A stretch of DNA of 64,000 nt, from assembly GCA_938007995.1 (NCBI GenBank), contig CALLLW010000001.1, forward strand, positions 40,621-104,620, written 5' to 3'. This DNA is from an uncultured Granulosicoccaceae bacterium. Its GTDB lineage: Bacteria > Pseudomonadota > Gammaproteobacteria > Granulosicoccales > Granulosicoccaceae. The notes beneath the pieces were generated by a model. It worked only from the letters and a program-made list of their open reading frames with translations, made no database searches and was not told the DNA's origin. Both the position numbers and the translations under genes were made by a program. The stretch's first letter is position 1. The number at the start of each line of letters is the position of its first letter. This document shows positions 46,096-55,476 of this stretch, in pieces.

Positions 46096-46376
46096 TTGCC
46101 CGCCTCCACCAGTGTTGCAACACCTTCATGAGCCATTCGTACCGAGTGAATCTCATGCGTCATTGTGTCGCGCTCTACCAATAACCACTGACGGCACCCG
46201 CTGGTGTGTTGCCAGGTTTCAGTTTGAACACCACGAATGTTTTCGCGCTGGTAAACGGCTTCAACCCAGTCATCGACCGGTGCATCAAGCGCAGGGTAAT
46301 CTATACTGCCATCGCCGCCATAGCTGAATTCACTGTGATCTCTTTCACCACAGAAAGGGCATCGGATTCGTATCAT
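46092..46376 (-). CDS. soxD: Sarcosine oxidase delta subunit
   Basis: 94-residue zinc-binding subunit of sarcosine oxidase. The N-terminal IRCPFCGERDHSEFSYGGD supplies the Cys-x2-Cys and His ligands, and a further Cys lies in SGCRQWLLVERDT, where the conserved RDT motif follows. Length and sequence are standard. Located between soxB and soxA with a 4-base overlap to soxA. Confidence 0.93.
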   Translation of the reverse strand: MIRIRCPFCGERDHSEFSYGGDGSIDYPALDAPVDDWVEAVYQRENIRGVQTETWQHTSGCRQWLLVERDTMTHEIHSVRMAHEGVATLVEAGK

Positions 46377-46418
46377 ATTTTATTCCTGGCAGGGCTCGCC
46401 GTTTGATCCCGTCTGATG

Positions 46419-47690
46419 TTATCCATGCAGCTTTGGATCAGGTCCAGCACCGCGTTCATCAAGGATGACTCCCTGCGCAAACCGGTCAAGGTTGAATCTT
46501 TCTATCGTTGCATGCGGTCGATCATTGGCAATTAAATCTGCGAAATACCATCCGGATGCCGGACTCGCTTTAAATCCACCATAGTTCCAGCCCGCATTAA
46601 GATATAAATTCCTGAGAGGTGTTTTACAGATAAACGGAGAACCATCCATCGACATATCCATGACTCCGGACCAGTGTCTTAACAATCTGACTCGCCCCAA
46701 ACACGGCAGTATTGAAATGGCACACTCTGCAACATCCTGCACGATCGGGAGATTGCCACGCTGCGCATATGATTTGTACCAGTCTATGTCACCGCCAAAG
46801 ACCATGCCGCCCTTATCTGACTGCGAGATATAAAAGTGCGCACCACCAACACCGAATACCACCACTTGATCAAGCAGCGGCTTTAACGGTTCACTGACAA
46901 ACGCCTGCAACTTGTGCGACTCTATCGGCAGTGTGTTAAAGCCTGCCATCTGCCATAAGCGGGTGGTGTTGCCAGCGACTGCAAAACCGACCTTATCGGC
47001 ACTGATTTCACCGCGGCTGGTGCTGAGGCTTTTGATTTTACCATCCGCTCGACTGGTGGCTGTCACCTCGCAGTTTTGAATGATATCAACACCCAGTGCA
47101 TCAGCTGCACGTGCATAACCCCAGGCCACTGCATCGTGTCGTGCTGTGCCTGCTCTTTTTTGCACTGCTGCACCGCGGATCGGAAAGCGTGCATCGGGAC
47201 CATAGTTAAGATGCGGTACTTCTTTTTTAAGTTGCTCAAGATCCCAGATCTCTGCATCGGCAGTGCCGGTCAATCGCATTGTGTTATAGCGGCGTGCGGC
47301 ACCATCAATTGCCGCCGGGCTATGCAGCAACGCAATGTGTGATCGCTGGCTGAACATCACATTGTAATTAAGCTCGTGACTGAGGTTTTCCCACAGCTGC
47401 AGCGAGTGTTCATAGAACTGACGGTTCCCCGGTAAAAAATAGTTTGACCGAACAATTGTTGTGTTACGTCCACCATTGCCACCACCGAGCCAGCCTTTCT
47501 CAAGCACAGCAATATTTTTCAGACCGTGGTTTTTAGCCAGATAGTAAGCGGTTGCCAAGCCATGCAGGCCGCCACCGACGATCACAATGTCGTAGTGTTT
47601 CTTTGGTTCCGGGTCACGCCATTGTCTGCTCCAGCCAGGCTGACCACGCAAACCGTTACGAATTACACTCCACGCAGAAAAGCGAGTCAT
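46419..47690 (-). CDS. soxB: Sarcosine oxidase beta subunit
   Basis: Beta subunit (423 residues) carrying FAD and the covalent FMN that oxidises sarcosine. The N-terminus is typical (FSAWSVIRNGLRGQPGWSR), then the Rossmann motif IVIVGGGLHGLATAYYLAK (about residues 35-53). GRNTTIVRSNY and the C-terminal GFKASPASGWYFADLIAN are also conserved. First gene of soxBDAG. No riboswitch could be recognised in the 209 bases upstream. Confidence 0.95.
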   Translation of the reverse strand: MTRFSAWSVIRNGLRGQPGWSRQWRDPEPKKHYDIVIVGGGLHGLATAYYLAKNHGLKNIAVLEKGWLGGGNGGRNTTIVRSNYFLPGNRQFYEHSLQLWENLSHELNYNVMFSQRSHIALLHSPAAIDGAARRYNTMRLTGTADAEIWDLEQLKKEVPHLNYGPDARFPIRGAAVQKRAGTARHDAVAWGYARAADALGVDIIQNCEVTATSRADGKIKSLSTSRGEISADKVGFAVAGNTTRLWQMAGFNTLPIESHKLQAFVSEPLKPLLDQVVVFGVGGAHFYISQSDKGGMVFGGDIDWYKSYAQRGNLPIVQDVAECAISILPCLGRVRLLRHWSGVMDMSMDGSPFICKTPLRNLYLNAGWNYGGFKASPASGWYFADLIANDRPHATIERFNLDRFAQGVILDERGAGPDPKLHG

Positions 47691-47899
47691 CTCAGGCAGA
47701 TTTCCATTAGTTGCTCAACCGGGAACATTTAATCTTTGTGGCAAGCTTACCGCACCCGACTTCAACGATATACGACTGCAATAGAACACTTTCGCAGCGC
47801 TCGCGACACTTTAACGAATACAACGTTAGTCGCATGTCGGCTGGGATCGAATCAGGGGCGAGATTGGAATAAGTCATACCAGCACGATGCAAGGTGCTC

Positions 47900-49054
47900 C
47901 TAACGAAGCTCCTGTTCAACCAGCTCCACCCAATAGGAAGAGCCAATCGATAACAACTCATCGTTGAAATCATAGTCAGCAGAGTGCAGCGGTCGGCTGT
48001 GATTTCCTTCGTTGCCATTACCCATCAACACATAACAACCCGGCCTGGCCATTGCCATGTGGGCGAAGTCTTCTGAAAATAATTTGGGCTCACAGGCATT
48101 ATCAACCGCATCACCACCGAGCAATGACTCTGCAGCATTTGAAGCTCGTGCCGCGCAATGTGCATTATTGATGGTTGCCGGAAAAGCGGTGTGGTAATCC
48201 ACCTCACCCTCAACATCGTGCGCAAGGCAAATGCCTTTAACAATCTGGCGCATTCTCGCCTCGATAGTCTGGTTGATCTCAGGCGTTAAAGCGCGCGCAT
48301 CACCGCTTATCACAGCAGTGCCGGGCAGCACATTGCGTTTGCCATCACTGCTGAACTCGGTCACCGACACTACGCCGTTGAGACCGGGATTCAGTTTGCG
48401 TGAAACAATGGTCTGCAGAGCGGTAATGATCTCTGCTCCAACCACAATCGCATCAACGCCCATATGCGGTAACGCTGCGTGCCCGCCACGCGCAGAAATT
48501 TTAATTTCGAACAAACTTTCACTGGCGGTGACAGGCCCGGCGCGGGTAGCAAAGCTGCCCAGCTGCATCCCCGGAATATTATGCATACCGTACACTGCAT
48601 CCACCGGATGTTGGTCGAACAAACCATCTTCAAGCATTGCAGCCGCGCCAAACCCGTGTTCTTCATTCGGCTGGAAAATAAACACTACACGACCTTTAAA
48701 TTCACCGGATTCTGCTAAATACCGGGCTGCACCGAGTAACATTGACGTATGACCATCGTGTCCGCAGGCATGCATTATCCCTTGCGTGCCTGACGCATAG
48801 GCAAAATGATTTGTCTCGGTAATTGGCAATGCGTCCATGTCAGCGCGCAGCCCGATACTTGCAGTGCCACTACCTTTTTGCAGAACACCAACCACACCGG
48901 TTTTACCGATTGCGTTATGGGTCTGGATGCCGAAGGAGTTCAGCAGTTTTGCTACCTGTGCGGCAGTACGATGTTCATCAAACCCCAGCTCCGGATGCTG
49001 ATGAAAATCATGCCGCCAGGCTTGCATGGTTTGTTGCAGGTATTGTGTTTTCAT
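47900..49054 (-). CDS. M20 family amidohydrolase (hippurate hydrolase-like)
   Basis: Zinc-dependent amidohydrolase that cleaves N-acyl amino acids or similar amides, 384 residues. Metal and catalytic motifs are visible: HQHPELGFDEHRTA (about residues 16-29), HACGHDGHTSMLLGAARYL (about 95-113), FQPNEEHGFGAAAML (about 126-140, catalytic Glu) and FSEDFAHM near residue 330. Start set at ATG 49054, since the longer frame to 49228 adds 58 residues without family resemblance and would overlap the divergent MBL gene. Probably monocistronic. Confidence 0.9.
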   Translation of the reverse strand: MKTQYLQQTMQAWRHDFHQHPELGFDEHRTAAQVAKLLNSFGIQTHNAIGKTGVVGVLQKGSGTASIGLRADMDALPITETNHFAYASGTQGIMHACGHDGHTSMLLGAARYLAESGEFKGRVVFIFQPNEEHGFGAAAMLEDGLFDQHPVDAVYGMHNIPGMQLGSFATRAGPVTASESLFEIKISARGGHAALPHMGVDAIVVGAEIITALQTIVSRKLNPGLNGVVSVTEFSSDGKRNVLPGTAVISGDARALTPEINQTIEARMRQIVKGICLAHDVEGEVDYHTAFPATINNAHCAARASNAAESLLGGDAVDNACEPKLFSEDFAHMAMARPGCYVLMGNGNEGNHSRPLHSADYDFNDELLSIGSSYWVELVEQELR

Positions 49055-49205
49055 GACATCAATGTAACGCACCGCAACCTGCTGGTAAACTGAATGACGG
49101 TTACTGCAATCATCGACACTGTGCGTGCGCCTTGCGCTGGTAGGATCACAGTGTTGCGATGCCGCATAATGCGAAATTACTGGTAAGACAACCGGAGATA
49201 CCACA

Positions 49206-50090
49206 TTGAGCCAATATCCGATAAACATGCATCAAGGTTCTATCGTTGAGCCTTTCTTTGACTCGGCATCCAACACCATCAGTTACGTCGTCACTGATCC
49301 ACAGACAAAAGCCTGCGCCATAATTGATTCAGTGCTGGACTTTGATTATTCAGCCGGTCGCACTGAGTACGAATTTGCCGACAAGCAGATAGCATTTATA
49401 AAACAAAACGAGCTGTCACTGGAATGGATTATTGAATCACACGTGCACGCCGACCATTTGTCTGCCGCGCCCTATATTCAGGAGTCACTTGGCGGAAAGA
49501 TCGGCATCGGCAAAGAAATAACCCGGGTACAGGATGAATTCGGCAAGATCTTCAACGAAGGCACTCGCTTTCAGCGCGATGGCTCTCAATTTGATCAGCT
49601 TTTCAACGACGGCGATACCTATAAGATAGGTGCACTCGATGCGTTTGTGATCAGTACCCCCGGCCATACCCCTGCTTGCATGGTGCATGTTATCGGAGAT
49701 GCCGCATTTGTTGGTGATACCTTATTCATGCCCGATGGAGGATCAGCCAGAGCAGACTTCCCGGGTGGTGACGCAGAGATGCTGTACGATTCAATTCAAA
49801 AGGTACTTTCATTACCGGATCAGATGCGTTTATTTATCTGCCACGACTATGGCCCTAACGGTAGAGAAATAGCATGGGAAACCACTGTACTGGAGCAGCG
49901 AAATAATAATATTCATGTAGGAAAAGGCAGCAGCAAGGCATCCTTTGTAAAGCTCAGAACTGAACGCGACAAACAACTTGCCATGCCGAAGCTGATCATC
50001 CCGGCACTTCAGGTCAACATGCGCGCAGGCGAGCTACCCACCGATGAAGAGGGTAACCCGGTGCTCAAAGTGCCGCTTAACGGTTTATAA
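49206..50090 (+). CDS. MBL-fold metallo-hydrolase, Blh/persulfide-dioxygenase-like
   Basis: Metallo-beta-lactamase fold of 294 residues. Metal ligands appear in ESHVHADHLSAAPY (about residues 77-90), TPGHTPACMVH (about 150-160), FVGDTLFMPDGG and FICHDYGPNGR (about 213). The C-terminal LIIPALQVNMRAGELPTDEEGN is typical of Blh-type proteins linked to sulfide or persulfide handling. TTG at 49206 is chosen because GGAG lies eight bases upstream; ATG at 49227 has no ribosome site. Substrate not proven. It diverges from the M20 gene. Confidence 0.87.
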   Translation: MSQYPINMHQGSIVEPFFDSASNTISYVVTDPQTKACAIIDSVLDFDYSAGRTEYEFADKQIAFIKQNELSLEWIIESHVHADHLSAAPYIQESLGGKIGIGKEITRVQDEFGKIFNEGTRFQRDGSQFDQLFNDGDTYKIGALDAFVISTPGHTPACMVHVIGDAAFVGDTLFMPDGGSARADFPGGDAEMLYDSIQKVLSLPDQMRLFICHDYGPNGREIAWETTVLEQRNNNIHVGKGSSKASFVKLRTERDKQLAMPKLIIPALQVNMRAGELPTDEEGNPVLKVPLNGL

Positions 50091-50138
50091 CTACGCAGGT
50101 TTATAACGCCTGTAGTTTTAATCACCCTGGTTTATAAC
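50082..50138. repeat. Three direct repeats of GGTTTATAAC with hairpin
   Basis: GGTTTATAAC occurs at 50082-50091 (including the MBL stop codon), 50098-50107 and 50129-50138, with start-to-start distances of 16 and 31 bases. The middle copy sits in the loop of a hairpin: ACTAC, a GC bulge and AGG (50090-50099) pair with CCTGTAGT (50109-50116), followed by TTTT, which could end the MBL transcript. The third copy is 27 bases before the ureohydrolase start. Role unknown; an operator array is possible. Confidence 0.5.
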
Positions 50139-50164
50139 CATCGAATTGCGGCATCTGGACAAAA

Positions 50165-51127
50165 ATGAACGATAACTGTCACTCTGAATTCGACCACCCG
50201 ATGGAGCGCCCGCGCTATGTAGGCATACCCACTTTTTTTAGAGCGCCATACAACGAAAATTTTAGTGGCGTGGAAGTTGGCATCATAGGCGTTCCGTTTG
50301 ACGGTGGCGTCACTAACCGACCAGGCGCTCGACATGGCCCACGCGAAGTACGCAATCAATCAACATTAATACGCTTGAAAAATCAGGCTACCGGCATTGC
50401 ACCTCATGAGCTTTGTTCTGTGGCGGATATTGGGGACGCCTGGGCACCCGAGCCATTCGAACTCATTGGCAGTCATAAATCCATACAGCAAACCTTTGAA
50501 CGGGTGGTGTCGAATCACATTGTACCGATAGCTGTCGGTGGTGATCATTCAGTCACACTACCGATCTTCCGTGCACTGGCTCAGGATGGTCCCATCGGCA
50601 TGGTTCATATAGACGCCCACTGTGATACCGGTGATGACTATATGGGCTCTAAGTTTCATCACGGTGCACCATTTAGTCGTGCCGTTGAGGAGGGGCTGCT
50701 GGATCCACAGCGTACTATCCAGATCGGTATACGCGGCAGTGTTAACGATCTTGATCTATGGAAGTTCAGCCATGATAGCGGCATGCGTGTTATGTACATG
50801 GATGAATTTCATCGTCTGGGAATTGAAGCGACGCTTAAAGAAATCAAGCACGTCGTCGGCAACGGACCGGTTTACATCAGCTTTGATATCGACAGCCTTG
50901 ATCCGGCTTTTGCACCGGGTACCGGCACACCGGAAATTGGCGGGCTGACATCACTTGAAGCTCAACTGCTTATTCGCGGCTGCAGTGGTCTGAATATCAT
51001 TGGGGCCGATATGGTGGAAGTGTCTCCCCCTTTTGATCCGTCTGGAAATACCGCCATGGTAGGCGCTAACGTTCTGTTTGAATTACTGTGCATCACCGCA
51101 GAATCTGTAAGCAACAAGCGAAGGTAA
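50165..51127 (+). CDS. speB: Agmatinase-family ureohydrolase
   Basis: Manganese ureohydrolase that removes urea from a guanidino compound, 320 residues. Ligand motifs are all present: VAVGGDHSVTLP (about residues 118-129), MVHIDAHCDTGDD (about 145-157) and YISFDIDSLDPAFAPGTGTPE (about 236-256). The N-terminal VPFDGGVTNRPGARHGPREVRNQS is typical of agmatinase and also of guanidinobutyrase and guanidinopropionase, so the exact substrate is open. Monocistronic; a possible terminator lies about 70 bases after it. Confidence 0.85.
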   Translation: MNDNCHSEFDHPMERPRYVGIPTFFRAPYNENFSGVEVGIIGVPFDGGVTNRPGARHGPREVRNQSTLIRLKNQATGIAPHELCSVADIGDAWAPEPFELIGSHKSIQQTFERVVSNHIVPIAVGGDHSVTLPIFRALAQDGPIGMVHIDAHCDTGDDYMGSKFHHGAPFSRAVEEGLLDPQRTIQIGIRGSVNDLDLWKFSHDSGMRVMYMDEFHRLGIEATLKEIKHVVGNGPVYISFDIDSLDPAFAPGTGTPEIGGLTSLEAQLLIRGCSGLNIIGADMVEVSPPFDPSGNTAMVGANVLFELLCITAESVSNKRR

Positions 51128-51194
51128 CAGGGATTTTTTCAGCGTACCCGGGCCGGATGCACGTTGGCTAAACACGCCGCACACAGCACAACGC

Positions 51195-51216
51195 TTTGCT
51201 GATTAAGCAGATTTTT
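51195..51216 (+). terminator. Possible Rho-independent terminator
   Basis: TTTGCT (51195-51200) can pair with AGCAGA (51206-51211, one G-T pair) around a 5-base loop, followed by TTTTT at 51212-51216. It is a weak stem, 67 bases after the ureohydrolase stop, in the 200-base gap before the convergent hydrolase-OsmC gene. Confidence 0.35.
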
Positions 51217-51327
51217 CGCGGCATAGTTAGATCATTACACCAACACAGCCATCAAATTATCAATTGCGTGCCACCGGCTGAATAAATTCAAGCCGGTGCC
51301 AATCGATACAAGCACCAAATGAACAAG

Positions 51328-52542
51328 CTACGTCACCTGTTCGGTTTTGATCACCAGCTTGTTGTGCAGTGTACGATGCACTGGGCACTTATCTGCAATC
51401 TCCATCAACCGGGTGATTTGCTCCTCGGTCAAATCACCCTTGATGGTAACCGACCGGTTGATCACATCGATTTGCTTATGTGCCTCATCGCACTCTAAAC
51501 AATCCTCTCCATGCTGCCGCGAATGCTCAAGCTCAACGCTGACCTGCTCAAGCGGCCATTCTTTTCTATTGGCGTACATGCGCATTGTCATTGCAGTACA
51601 GCTGCCGAGTGAGGCGAGCAGATGTTCATACGGATCAGGCCCGAAGTTGCTGCCACCCACCGATGCAGGTTCATCAGCAAGCCAGTAGTGATCATCACTG
51701 ACAACCGTTTGTGCAAAATTGCGATCAAGCTCGGTGACCATGACTCTCCCCGGCTGAATCTTTACATCTGGCTTCGCAGAACTTTCCGGCACATAACGGC
51801 TTGCCCAGCCGGCAATGGTCTCTGCAACATACTCTGCATCTGATTTCTTGCGCAGCAGATGATCCGCATCGTCCAGGCTTACAAAGCTCTTCGGGTGTTT
51901 GGCTGCGACAAAAATCTTTTCAGCCTGCTGGATGGAGACGACTGAGTCTACTGGTGAATGAAAGACCAGCAACGCCTTACGCAGTGCAGCCACGTTGGTG
52001 TCTTTATTCTCTCGGATATCATCAACGAATTGCTTTTTGATTTTAAATCCCCGACCGGCAAGCATTACCTCGGCCTCGCCTTCACGCTCGATGGTTTCAA
52101 GATCAACCGCAAACTGTTTGGCAACATGATCTGCTTCAGCTGGCGATCCGATCGTCACCACAGCGGTGCTTTCAGGTATGGAGTGTGCCGCGCGGAGCAC
52201 CGCAGTGCCTCCCAGACTGTGGCCGATCAACAAACGCGGTGCTTTATGACGCGCACGCAGGTAGTCTGCTGCACGCACCAGGTCCTGCACGTTTGAAGAA
52301 AAGTTGGTGTTCGCAAAATCACCGTCGCTGCCACCAAGGCCGGTAAAATCGAATCGCATCACCGCGAAGCCCTGCTTTACCAGAGATTTGCTGATGCGAG
52401 ATGCTGCCACTACATCTTTGGTGCAGGTGAAGCAATGTGCAAACATCGCATAGGCGATAGGCTCTGCATCAGGAGATTCCAGTAAGCCGGCTAGCTCAGC
52501 CCCCTGACTGCCTTCAAACTGTAATTTTGATCGTATGCTCAT
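51328..52542 (-). CDS. Bifunctional alpha/beta hydrolase / OsmC family protein
   Basis: 404-residue fusion. Residues 1-255 are an alpha/beta hydrolase with nucleophile elbow [12 protein letters not shown] (about 104-115) and a His in DDADHLLRK (about 230). Residues 270-404 are an OsmC domain with the two peroxidatic/resolving cysteines in [13 protein letters not shown] (about 315) and [12 protein letters not shown] (about 387). OsmC proteins reduce organic hydroperoxides. This fusion is a known architecture in proteobacteria; the hydrolase may release a hydroperoxide-bearing acid, which is inference. Stands alone. Confidence 0.92.
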   Translation of the reverse strand: MSIRSKLQFEGSQGAELAGLLESPDAEPIAYAMFAHCFTCTKDVVAASRISKSLVKQGFAVMRFDFTGLGGSDGDFANTNFSSNVQDLVRAADYLRARHKAPRLLIGHSLGGTAVLRAAHSIPESTAVVTIGSPAEADHVAKQFAVDLETIEREGEAEVMLAGRGFKIKKQFVDDIRENKDTNVAALRKALLVFHSPVDSVVSIQQAEKIFVAAKHPKSFVSLDDADHLLRKKSDAEYVAETIAGWASRYVPESSAKPDVKIQPGRVMVTELDRNFAQTVVSDDHYWLADEPASVGGSNFGPDPYEHLLASLGSCTAMTMRMYANRKEWPLEQVSVELEHSRQHGEDCLECDEAHKQIDVINRSVTIKGDLTEEQITRLMEIADKCPVHRTLHNKLVIKTEQVT

Positions 52543-52742
52543 TGCAGGTATCCAGTGAAGAACACCGGTAGGACCGGCCAGCGCAGTTGTAGTTCATGTG
52601 GCCAGGCTTCGTGACGGGTTAAGCATATCCCGGTAGGTAACTGCCACACTAACAGGGTGATGAAACAGCCCGCATCACTAAGCAATGCGAGCCAGGCCTC
52701 AGCAACATTACAGCATTATTGCAGGGCGAGATTGATTAACCC

Positions 52743-54242
52743 TTAACCACGGCTCACCCTGAATCGATTCAGAGTAAATGTTCCGGTACCCCAGAATGTT
52801 TCAGTACCTATCTCTATCGCCCCCATGCAGGAACGCGGGTTGAAGAAAGGAACACCAAACGCAGGCCCGGAATCACGTGACCAGGTAACAAACTCGTTCC
52901 AGTTAAGCGTGCCACGTGTACTCGGCTGTCTGGCAACAAAAGCAACGTATGACCAGCCTAGAGCAGGATTGGTATAGACATCCCATTGCTGCCCGCTAAG
53001 AGTCACCGTAGCGGCGAGTGTACCCGGTGTGCGTATAGTTGGCACTCCAACCCAGACCATCATCTCGAACTGCTTATTATGTTCTTCAGCTTCGCAGCTG
53101 TTATGAAAAAACGATTCCAAAGCGACGTTGCGTTCTACCGTGCCAGTCTCTGAGTAGTCGTATTCAACTCGAAACTGAGGCATGTTGCGGATGTCCACTG
53201 GCAGACCAGTCTCTGCAACTGTCCCTGAAACATTAAAGCGAGTCTTACGACCGTAATAGACCTGCGGGTATGACTTTACAGCAAACTCATTGCCCCGGGT
53301 TCGATCCAGCCAGTCGTAATCCCATCTTGCGACATAGTTGCCTGGCCCACCGGTCAGCTCAATACACTGGGACCAGTTGTCACTGAAGACTTCACCATAG
53401 TTCCACGGGTTGTTCTGCAGTCGATAGTTACCGTAGCCGATCTCAAGCCATGGAATGCACGAGCGCTGGTTGAGTAACGGTGCAGAGCGTGTTGCAGTCA
53501 CTCCATTCACAACAACACACGTGCGGTTATTTTCAAATCCAAAGCCATTATTACCAGCATCGCTGGCATCGGTCAGACAGATCGGATGTCCGTCGCGGAA
53601 ACCCGGCACGGCGGCAGCAACCGGTGGAGGAGCAACACCTGGTGTTGCCACTGAAGTTGCGGCGGATGCAGATCCCGATTGCGCGGTCACCCTGCAGCTC
53701 CTGCCATTCTCGAATCCCCAGCCATCGCGATCGACATCCGAAGCTGACGACTGACAAACCGGTGTACCCGAGCCGCTTACATTTTGATTGCTGCTCACTT
53801 GAGCATTGTTCAACAAACCAGCGCTGCTGGCTGGTGAAGCCGGAGATGCCGAGGAACTGCCACTTGAGCCAACGACGCAGCTACGGTTGTTTTCCCAACC
53901 GTAGCCATCGCCGTCGGGATCCGCTGAAGCAGATATACAAACGGGCACACCAGCCGGTGCTGATGCGCCAACGGATGCACCAGCGAAAGCCTGATTCGAA
54001 GCGCTACTTTGATTACTGCTGCTGACAATACATGACGCATTGTTCTCCCACCCCCAGCCATCTCCGTCTGAATCTGCCGCGGCAGAGGAGCAAACCGTCT
54101 GAGCCGCAGCCGGGTGCGGAGTAAAGCCCATTACCGAGATCAGCGCATAACCGGCAAGCGTGTATAGAGGTAGCGGTTGACAGATGCGTGCAACATTGGG
54201 TGCCGAGCGCATAGCCGAACACGCAACAAGTGATGGAGCCAT
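52743..54242 (-). CDS. Secreted GH12-like protein with four GWEN-type repeats
   Basis: 499 residues. A signal peptide is likely (hydrophobic LYTLAGYALISVMGF, cleavage near AAAQT). Four short modules follow, each with two cysteines exactly 20 residues apart (51/71, 102/122, 163/183, 222/242) and a core like DGDGWGWENN, separated by Ser/Ala-rich linkers. They resemble CBM10-like carbohydrate-binding units. From about residue 260 the protein looks like a family 12 glycoside hydrolase: LQNNPWNYGEV, KSYPQVYYG, and candidate catalytic Glu393 (QFEMMVWVG) and Glu481 (IEIGTETFWGTG). Action on beta-glucans is expected. AAGGA precedes the ATG. Confidence 0.7.
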   Translation of the reverse strand: MAPSLVACSAMRSAPNVARICQPLPLYTLAGYALISVMGFTPHPAAAQTVCSSAAADSDGDGWGWENNASCIVSSSNQSSASNQAFAGASVGASAPAGVPVCISASADPDGDGYGWENNRSCVVGSSGSSSASPASPASSAGLLNNAQVSSNQNVSGSGTPVCQSSASDVDRDGWGFENGRSCRVTAQSGSASAATSVATPGVAPPPVAAAVPGFRDGHPICLTDASDAGNNGFGFENNRTCVVVNGVTATRSAPLLNQRSCIPWLEIGYGNYRLQNNPWNYGEVFSDNWSQCIELTGGPGNYVARWDYDWLDRTRGNEFAVKSYPQVYYGRKTRFNVSGTVAETGLPVDIRNMPQFRVEYDYSETGTVERNVALESFFHNSCEAEEHNKQFEMMVWVGVPTIRTPGTLAATVTLSGQQWDVYTNPALGWSYVAFVARQPSTRGTLNWNEFVTWSRDSGPAFGVPFFNPRSCMGAIEIGTETFWGTGTFTLNRFRVSRG

Positions 54243-54552
54243 AGTGAGTTATCCTTGGGGACCTTGCTTCGCATAGCAGAGGCTCGGTAGGTGTTGGGTG
54301 CCTTAAGACAAAGGCATCATTTATTGATGGCGGTAAGGTTACGCACCCACCTCAACAAGCCGTCCTTACGAATCATTCATGTTAATCAGCGATGCCAATG
54401 CAGAGCGAAGTGTTGCCTAGATAGGAAGCAGAATTTGCAAACACAATATTGTTCAAAAGCAAAATCTGGTTCTTATGTTGGCTTTTAGTCGTAACAACTT
54501 AGACATTGGAATAAAGCTATTTGAACGTGCCTACACACTGCACAAATATAAA

Positions 54553-54576
54553 AAAGGCACTCCGAAGAGTGCCTTT
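54553..54576 (-). terminator. Rho-independent terminator of the acidic protein gene
   Basis: AAAGGCACTC (54553-54562) pairs perfectly with GAGTGCCTTT (54567-54576) around a CGAA loop. On the minus strand the stem is followed by a T-run (complement of 54551-54555), so it ends transcripts coming from 55476. Confidence 0.8.
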
Positions 54577-54633
54577 ATTGATACTTGCTCACTTGTTTAG
54601 CCGCTTTCATATCAGCTTTCGCCCCAGCTTACG

Positions 54634-54663
54634 GGGCAGCTTTCAGGGCAGCTTTCAGGGCAG
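54634..54663. repeat. Short 12-bp tandem repeat
   Basis: GGGCAGCTTTCA at 54634-54645 and 54646-54657 plus a partial third copy to 54663. A diverged relative (CAGCTTTCGCCC) lies just upstream. It sits in the 3' untranslated part of the acidic protein gene. Confidence 0.6.
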
Positions 54664-54708
54664 ATGAATAGCCAGGATACTTTGCAACTAATCAACTCCC
54701 TGCAACCG

Positions 54709-55476
54709 CTATTTGGCAACCGTCTCTTTAATTTTATCGAACAACGAGGTCGCCTGATTGACACGGCCGCTGTAGCGATCCATATCACTTTTAAGATTCG
54801 ACAGATCTGTAGTGAAGTCTGAAATTTTGTTGCCACTACCAGCCAACTCAGACAGCTTGAACTTTGCTGTGTCGATCATCGCAGAGGCATCCTCAGGCCG
54901 GCTTGTCGCTGCAGATTCATTCTGGCTGCTCTCAGTTTGAGCTTCGGCGTCGGTTGCCTCTGTAACGGCGGAATTGGTTTCTGTAGCATCACTGGCTTCA
55001 CTGGCATCGCTGGCTTCACTGGAAAGGGCGGCAGCAGAGACGCCCTGAACTGTGTTGTCATTGTCTGTCGTAGATTCGGCAGCTGCTGCATCACTGTCTG
55101 AATTGTTATCTGAGCCAGACGCTTGCGATTCAGTAGGTGCCTCAGCTTCCCCGGTTGTGCCATCCGCCTGCTCTTCAACAGCCTGCTCCTCGACAGCGAC
55201 TTCCACTTCCTCAGCGGCCTGCGCATCCGCTTCAACAGCATCGTCACCGGCTGCTGTTTCAGCAGTCTCTGCAGCGCTTTCGGCAGTCATGTCGCCTTCG
55301 TCAGTTGTCTCTGCGTCGGCGCTTGCCTGCGCGTTGCTGGTAGTGTTGTTTACGCCGGAACTCGAATGGCCATCAGGACTCGATTCGTAGGCACTGCTGC
55401 ACATGCCGACCACCATCAAAAACAGTGCGGCAAGCGCGATCATCAGGTACAAGCGGATATCATTTAAAAGGCCCAT
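54709..55476 (-). CDS. Membrane-anchored acidic low-complexity protein
   Basis: 255 residues. An N-terminal hydrophobic helix (about residues 8-28, LYLMIALAALFLMVVGMC) anchors or exports the protein; Cys26 follows Met, so a standard lipobox is absent. Residues 30-195 are an acidic, Ala/Glu/Asp/Ser/Thr-rich low-complexity stretch (for example EEVEVAVEEQAVEEQADG). The last 60 residues (IDTAKFKLSELAGSG to LFDKIKETVAK) look helical and amphipathic. No family recognised. The gene has its own terminator. It could be an extracytoplasmic spacer or polyanionic envelope protein, but this is a guess. Confidence 0.7.
   Translation of the reverse strand: MGLLNDIRLYLMIALAALFLMVVGMCSSAYESSPDGHSSSGVNNTTSNAQASADAETTDEGDMTAESAAETAETAAGDDAVEADAQAAEEVEVAVEEQAVEEQADGTTGEAEAPTESQASGSDNNSDSDAAAAESTTDNDNTVQGVSAAALSSEASDASEASDATETNSAVTEATDAEAQTESSQNESAATSRPEDASAMIDTAKFKLSELAGSGNKISDFTTDLSNLKSDMDRYSGRVNQATSLFDKIKETVAK

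Larger units (their letters stand above)
54243..54708. other. 466-base intergenic region with no recognised gene
   Basis: Holds the leader of the GH12-like gene, a terminator (54553-54576) and a 12-bp repeat (54634-54663). No reading frame here has a convincing start or family resemblance. Confidence 0.6.

Noticed and set aside
47840..47890. GATCGAATC segment resembling a tRNA T-loop
   Set aside because: No acceptor stem or anticodon arm could be paired around it.
47691..47899. Possible glycine riboswitch upstream of soxB
   Set aside because: Checked for conserved glycine-aptamer elements; none were recognisable.
47707..48018. Minus-strand 103-codon frame at the end of the M20 gene
   Set aside because: Overlaps the M20 coding sequence in another frame and has no family features.
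53480..54025. 181-codon plus-strand frame opposite the GH12-like gene
   Set aside because: His/Arg/Ser-rich antisense of repetitive coding sequence; no start signal.
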